Positions 6,750-8,252 of a DNA stretch of 8,252 bases are shown piece after piece; the first letter of the stretch is position 1, and the number at the start of each line of letters is the position of its first letter. The notes beneath the pieces were generated by a model that was not told the origin of the DNA, did not search any database, and worked only from the letters and a program-made list of their open reading frames with translations. This DNA comes from Candidatus Sulfotelmatobacter sp. (GTDB lineage: Bacteria > Acidobacteriota > Terriglobia > Terriglobales > Acidobacteriaceae): contig JASHRB010000332.1 in assembly GCA_030037575.1 (NCBI GenBank), positions 1 to 8,252 of the forward strand. Direction: 5' to 3'. A program made the translations under genes and the position numbers.

Positions 6750-7499
6750 CTAGTCCCGCAATACTTCGGTTTCGGCGTCTGGAATGAGCACGCGAATGAG
6801 CTTGAAATGATCTTTCTCGTCGACCCACAAAGCCCACGAAAACTCCTCGCCACTCAGATTCAAACGCAACAGCTCGCGTTCGGCGCCGCGGATCATGACT
6901 TTCTCCCGGCCTGCCAATTGCATTCGCACACGCAGCGAGGTCCGGTCTTGCGGTGCCAGCGCGCCGAATTCCACCGGCCCCTCCTGGCATTGCAAGCTAC
7001 CACCTTCGGTCTTACAGTTGGTGGCAAGATAGCGCCAGGCCAACACTTCCCGATGGATGAAGAAGTTGTTGTCCAGAATCACCGACGTGCTGGGCATAAG
7101 AAATGGTTGCTCGGCGGCTTTGGCGGCGGGCAGCGGAATGATCTTCTCGAGCAGAAATTCGTTGTTCGGCACCAGGAACAGGGATCCCGCGCCGTCAGTC
7201 CAGTCATAACGAATCAATTCACCGGAACTCATCATTCGCAGTTCCGAGCTTTGCCTTACCTGGGTCGAGCCCGCAGCCTCCTGCAGGCGCGATTTCACCA
7301 CGCTGATGCCATCTTCCTCGTGAATGCTGAATGTTTCGGTAAGAACCCGGTGCCCCTTGACATAAACCCCGAACGAGCCAGAATCGACCGCTTGCTTCGA
7401 CTCAGGCTTCGACTTATCCTTTTTCTCGCCGGCAGACAGTGCCGTCGGACACGCCAAGAGCAAAACCAGTCCGAATATTGTTGTCGACGTCAAATTCAA
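6750..7499 (-). CDS. Exported protein of unknown function, translationally coupled to aroK
   Basis: I do not recognise the family with confidence. The 249-residue protein begins with a hydrophobic stretch (about 8-22) ending A-L-S-A-G, a plausible signal peptidase I site. An alternative is a weak lipobox L-L-A-C17. The N-region lacks positive charges. After a lysine-rich linker (25-35) comes G-x-F-G-V-Y-V-x-G-x-R-V-x-x-E-x-F-S-I (41-59). This resembles the opening strands of periplasmic beta-rich proteins such as the DUF3108 type; the resemblance is from memory. C162 and C171 could form a disulfide. The C-terminus (212-249) is strand-rich with conserved-looking W-V-D and L-I-R. The start is TTG at 7499, preceded by GAGGAG at seven bases. 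Its first bases overlap the aroK stop as TTGA. There is no in-frame ATG near, because a stop lies two codons upstream. Confidence 0.8.
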   Translation of the reverse strand: MNLTSTTIFGLVLLLACPTALSAGEKKDKSKPESKQAVDSGSFGVYVKGHRVLTETFSIHEEDGISVVKSRLQEAAGSTQVRQSSELRMMSSGELIRYDWTDGAGSLFLVPNNEFLLEKIIPLPAAKAAEQPFLMPSTSVILDNNFFIHREVLAWRYLATNCKTEGGSLQCQEGPVEFGALAPQDRTSLRVRMQLAGREKVMIRGAERELLRLNLSGEEFSWALWVDEKDHFKLIRVLIPDAETEVLRD

Positions 7500-8038
7500 T
7501 TCTCATCTCCTCGCTTTCGACTTCTGGCCTGCATTCTAAAATGGTGACCTAGGGCATTGGCCAATTCGACCGCAACCTGGTCAACGGTCTTGCCCGCTGT
7601 TTCCTGGCGCGACGACGCTTTCAGATAATGCGGTCTTCGGTCATCATAGAGCTCACGAAAACTCACAACGCTGCGCAGCAGCGGACGTTCGATCCCGTCT
7701 TTCCTGGCTTGAGAGCGGCAACGCAGCCACAATTCTTCGGCGGGCGCATCGAGAAAGATCGTGGGAACACCTGAAGCCGCGATTAATTCAGAGTTGTCCG
7801 GTTGCACAAACGCGCCGCCGCCCACTGCCACGACTTTTTTGGGTCTTTTCTGCAACTCCCGCAACAGTTCTTCGAGTGCACTGGTTTCCGCCCGGCGAAA
7901 AACCGCTTCTCCGGAATCACGGAAAATCTCATGAACCTTTCGCCGCTCGCGGCGCTCAATGCGCTCGTCGAGATCCTCAAATGTCCAGCGAAGTTGCGCC
8001 GCTAACGCCTTGCCAACGCTGCTCTTGCCGGCGCCCAT
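7496..8038 (-). CDS. aroK: Shikimate kinase (true N-terminus probably upstream)
   Basis: AroK phosphorylates shikimate with ATP in aromatic amino acid synthesis. Numbering from the ATG at 8038 gives 180 residues. Visible motifs are the Walker A G-A-G-K-S-S (2-7), D22-L-D24 for shikimate and Mg contacts, E44-x-x-F-R48, V-G-G-G-A (72-76), the lid R118-P-L-L and R135-P-x-Y138. The family normally has about ten residues before this methionine, in the form (I/V)-F-L-V-G-x-M-G-A-G-K-S, and this first beta strand is needed for the nucleotide-binding fold. Here the codons just upstream do encode A-A-V-F-L-V-G-F in frame (8039-8062). The frame stays open to a TAA at 8216-8218, yet it holds no ATG, GTG or TTG. 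The true start is therefore unresolved: a rare codon, or a sequence error. The C-terminal roughly 20 residues are basic and extend past the fold. Confidence 0.88.
   Translation of the reverse strand: MGAGKSSVGKALAAQLRWTFEDLDERIERRERRKVHEIFRDSGEAVFRRAETSALEELLRELQKRPKKVVAVGGGAFVQPDNSELIAASGVPTIFLDAPAEELWLRCRSQARKDGIERPLLRSVVSFRELYDDRRPHYLKASSRQETAGKTVDQVAVELANALGHHFRMQARSRKRGDEN
7507..7512 (-). promoter_or_regulatory. Strong Shine-Dalgarno for the unknown exported protein
   Basis: GAGGAG on the minus strand, inside the end of aroK, seven bases before the TTG at 7499. It is the best ribosome site in the window. It decides in favour of the TTG start, since no ATG in that frame is available. Confidence 0.7.
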
Positions 8039-8252
8039 GAACCCAACCAGGAAGACGGCCGCAGTTTCCCGCTGGGCGTGCTTGCCCGCAGGTGAGCCGT
8101 CAGCGAGGTTTTGCCCGAGTCCCCCGCTTCGTTTCGCAGAGATTCGCTTGCGTCGGACCGATTTTCTATTCGCTTTGGTTATTGTTGTTTTTCGGAGCGT
8201 TTTCTGAGGTGAATTTTACCACTGAACGTCCGGAGAACCACGGTGGAGGAAA
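8039..8252 (-). other. Region upstream of aroK: open in the aroK frame, no standard start codon
   Basis: On the minus strand the aroK frame has no stop from 8215 down to 8038. The part nearest the gene (8039 to about 8110) looks coding, with G/C-rich third positions and the expected V-F-L-V-G-F strand. The distal part (about 8160-8220) is A/T-rich, gives a Lys/Arg-rich translation and looks non-coding. A TAAAAT hexamer on the minus strand (8213-8218) could be a -10 element, but I see no good -35 at the proper distance. GTG codons at 8220-8222 and 8239-8241 open only frames of about 20 codons, ending at stops. No tRNA, riboswitch or terminator was recognised. Confidence 0.4.

Noticed and set aside
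6744..7547. Plus-strand open frame of 267 codons antisense to the exported protein
   Set aside because: The minus-strand gene has a signal peptide, a strong ribosome site and operon context. The antisense translation shows no family features.

Overview
The window is a compact bacterial chromosomal segment dominated by one minus-strand run of eight genes. In transcription order these are aroK-like shikimate kinase, a secreted protein of unknown function, an AI-2E family membrane protein, asd, lysC, dapB, dapA and dapD. The run ends against the 3' end of a plus-strand HAD-family hydrolase that enters from the left edge. There is no rRNA, tRNA, insertion sequence, CRISPR array or phage gene. The base composition looks moderately GC-rich and even throughout. 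The protein style and the short degenerate A/T-rich repeats between dapA and dapD suggest an Acidobacteriota (Terriglobia-like) genome. That assignment is inference from memory; no taxonomic marker is present.

Layout: 1-177, C-terminal piece of a HAD hydrolase (+). 178-190, a 13-base convergent gap. 191-1033, dapD (-). 1034-1141, a repeat-rich spacer. 1142-2272, dapA (-), with an extra C-terminal Cys/His domain. 2314-3000, a compact dapB (-). 3053-4429, lysC (-). 4473-5540, asd of the archaeal/fungal type (-). 5615-6700, AI-2E family protein (-). 6750-7499, exported unknown protein (-), starting at TTG and overlapping the aroK stop. 7496-8038 or longer, aroK (-). 8039-8252, an upstream region in which the aroK frame stays open but has no normal start codon.

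Function: LysC phosphorylates aspartate and Asd reduces aspartyl phosphate to the semialdehyde. DapA condenses the semialdehyde with pyruvate, DapB reduces the product to tetrahydrodipicolinate, and DapD succinylates that. The cluster therefore covers the first five steps towards meso-diaminopimelate and lysine by the succinylase branch. The later steps (dapC/argD, dapE, dapF, lysA) are not here, and the run cannot continue past dapD because the next gene is convergent. AroK belongs to aromatic amino acid synthesis and is tightly coupled to the unknown exported protein.

Most worth a second look are three things: the roughly 70-residue Cys/His-rich domain fused to DapA, the missing start codon of aroK, and the coupling of an unknown exported protein to shikimate kinase. 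No wholly new multi-gene system is evident. This is mainly a biosynthetic operon with one unusual domain fusion.
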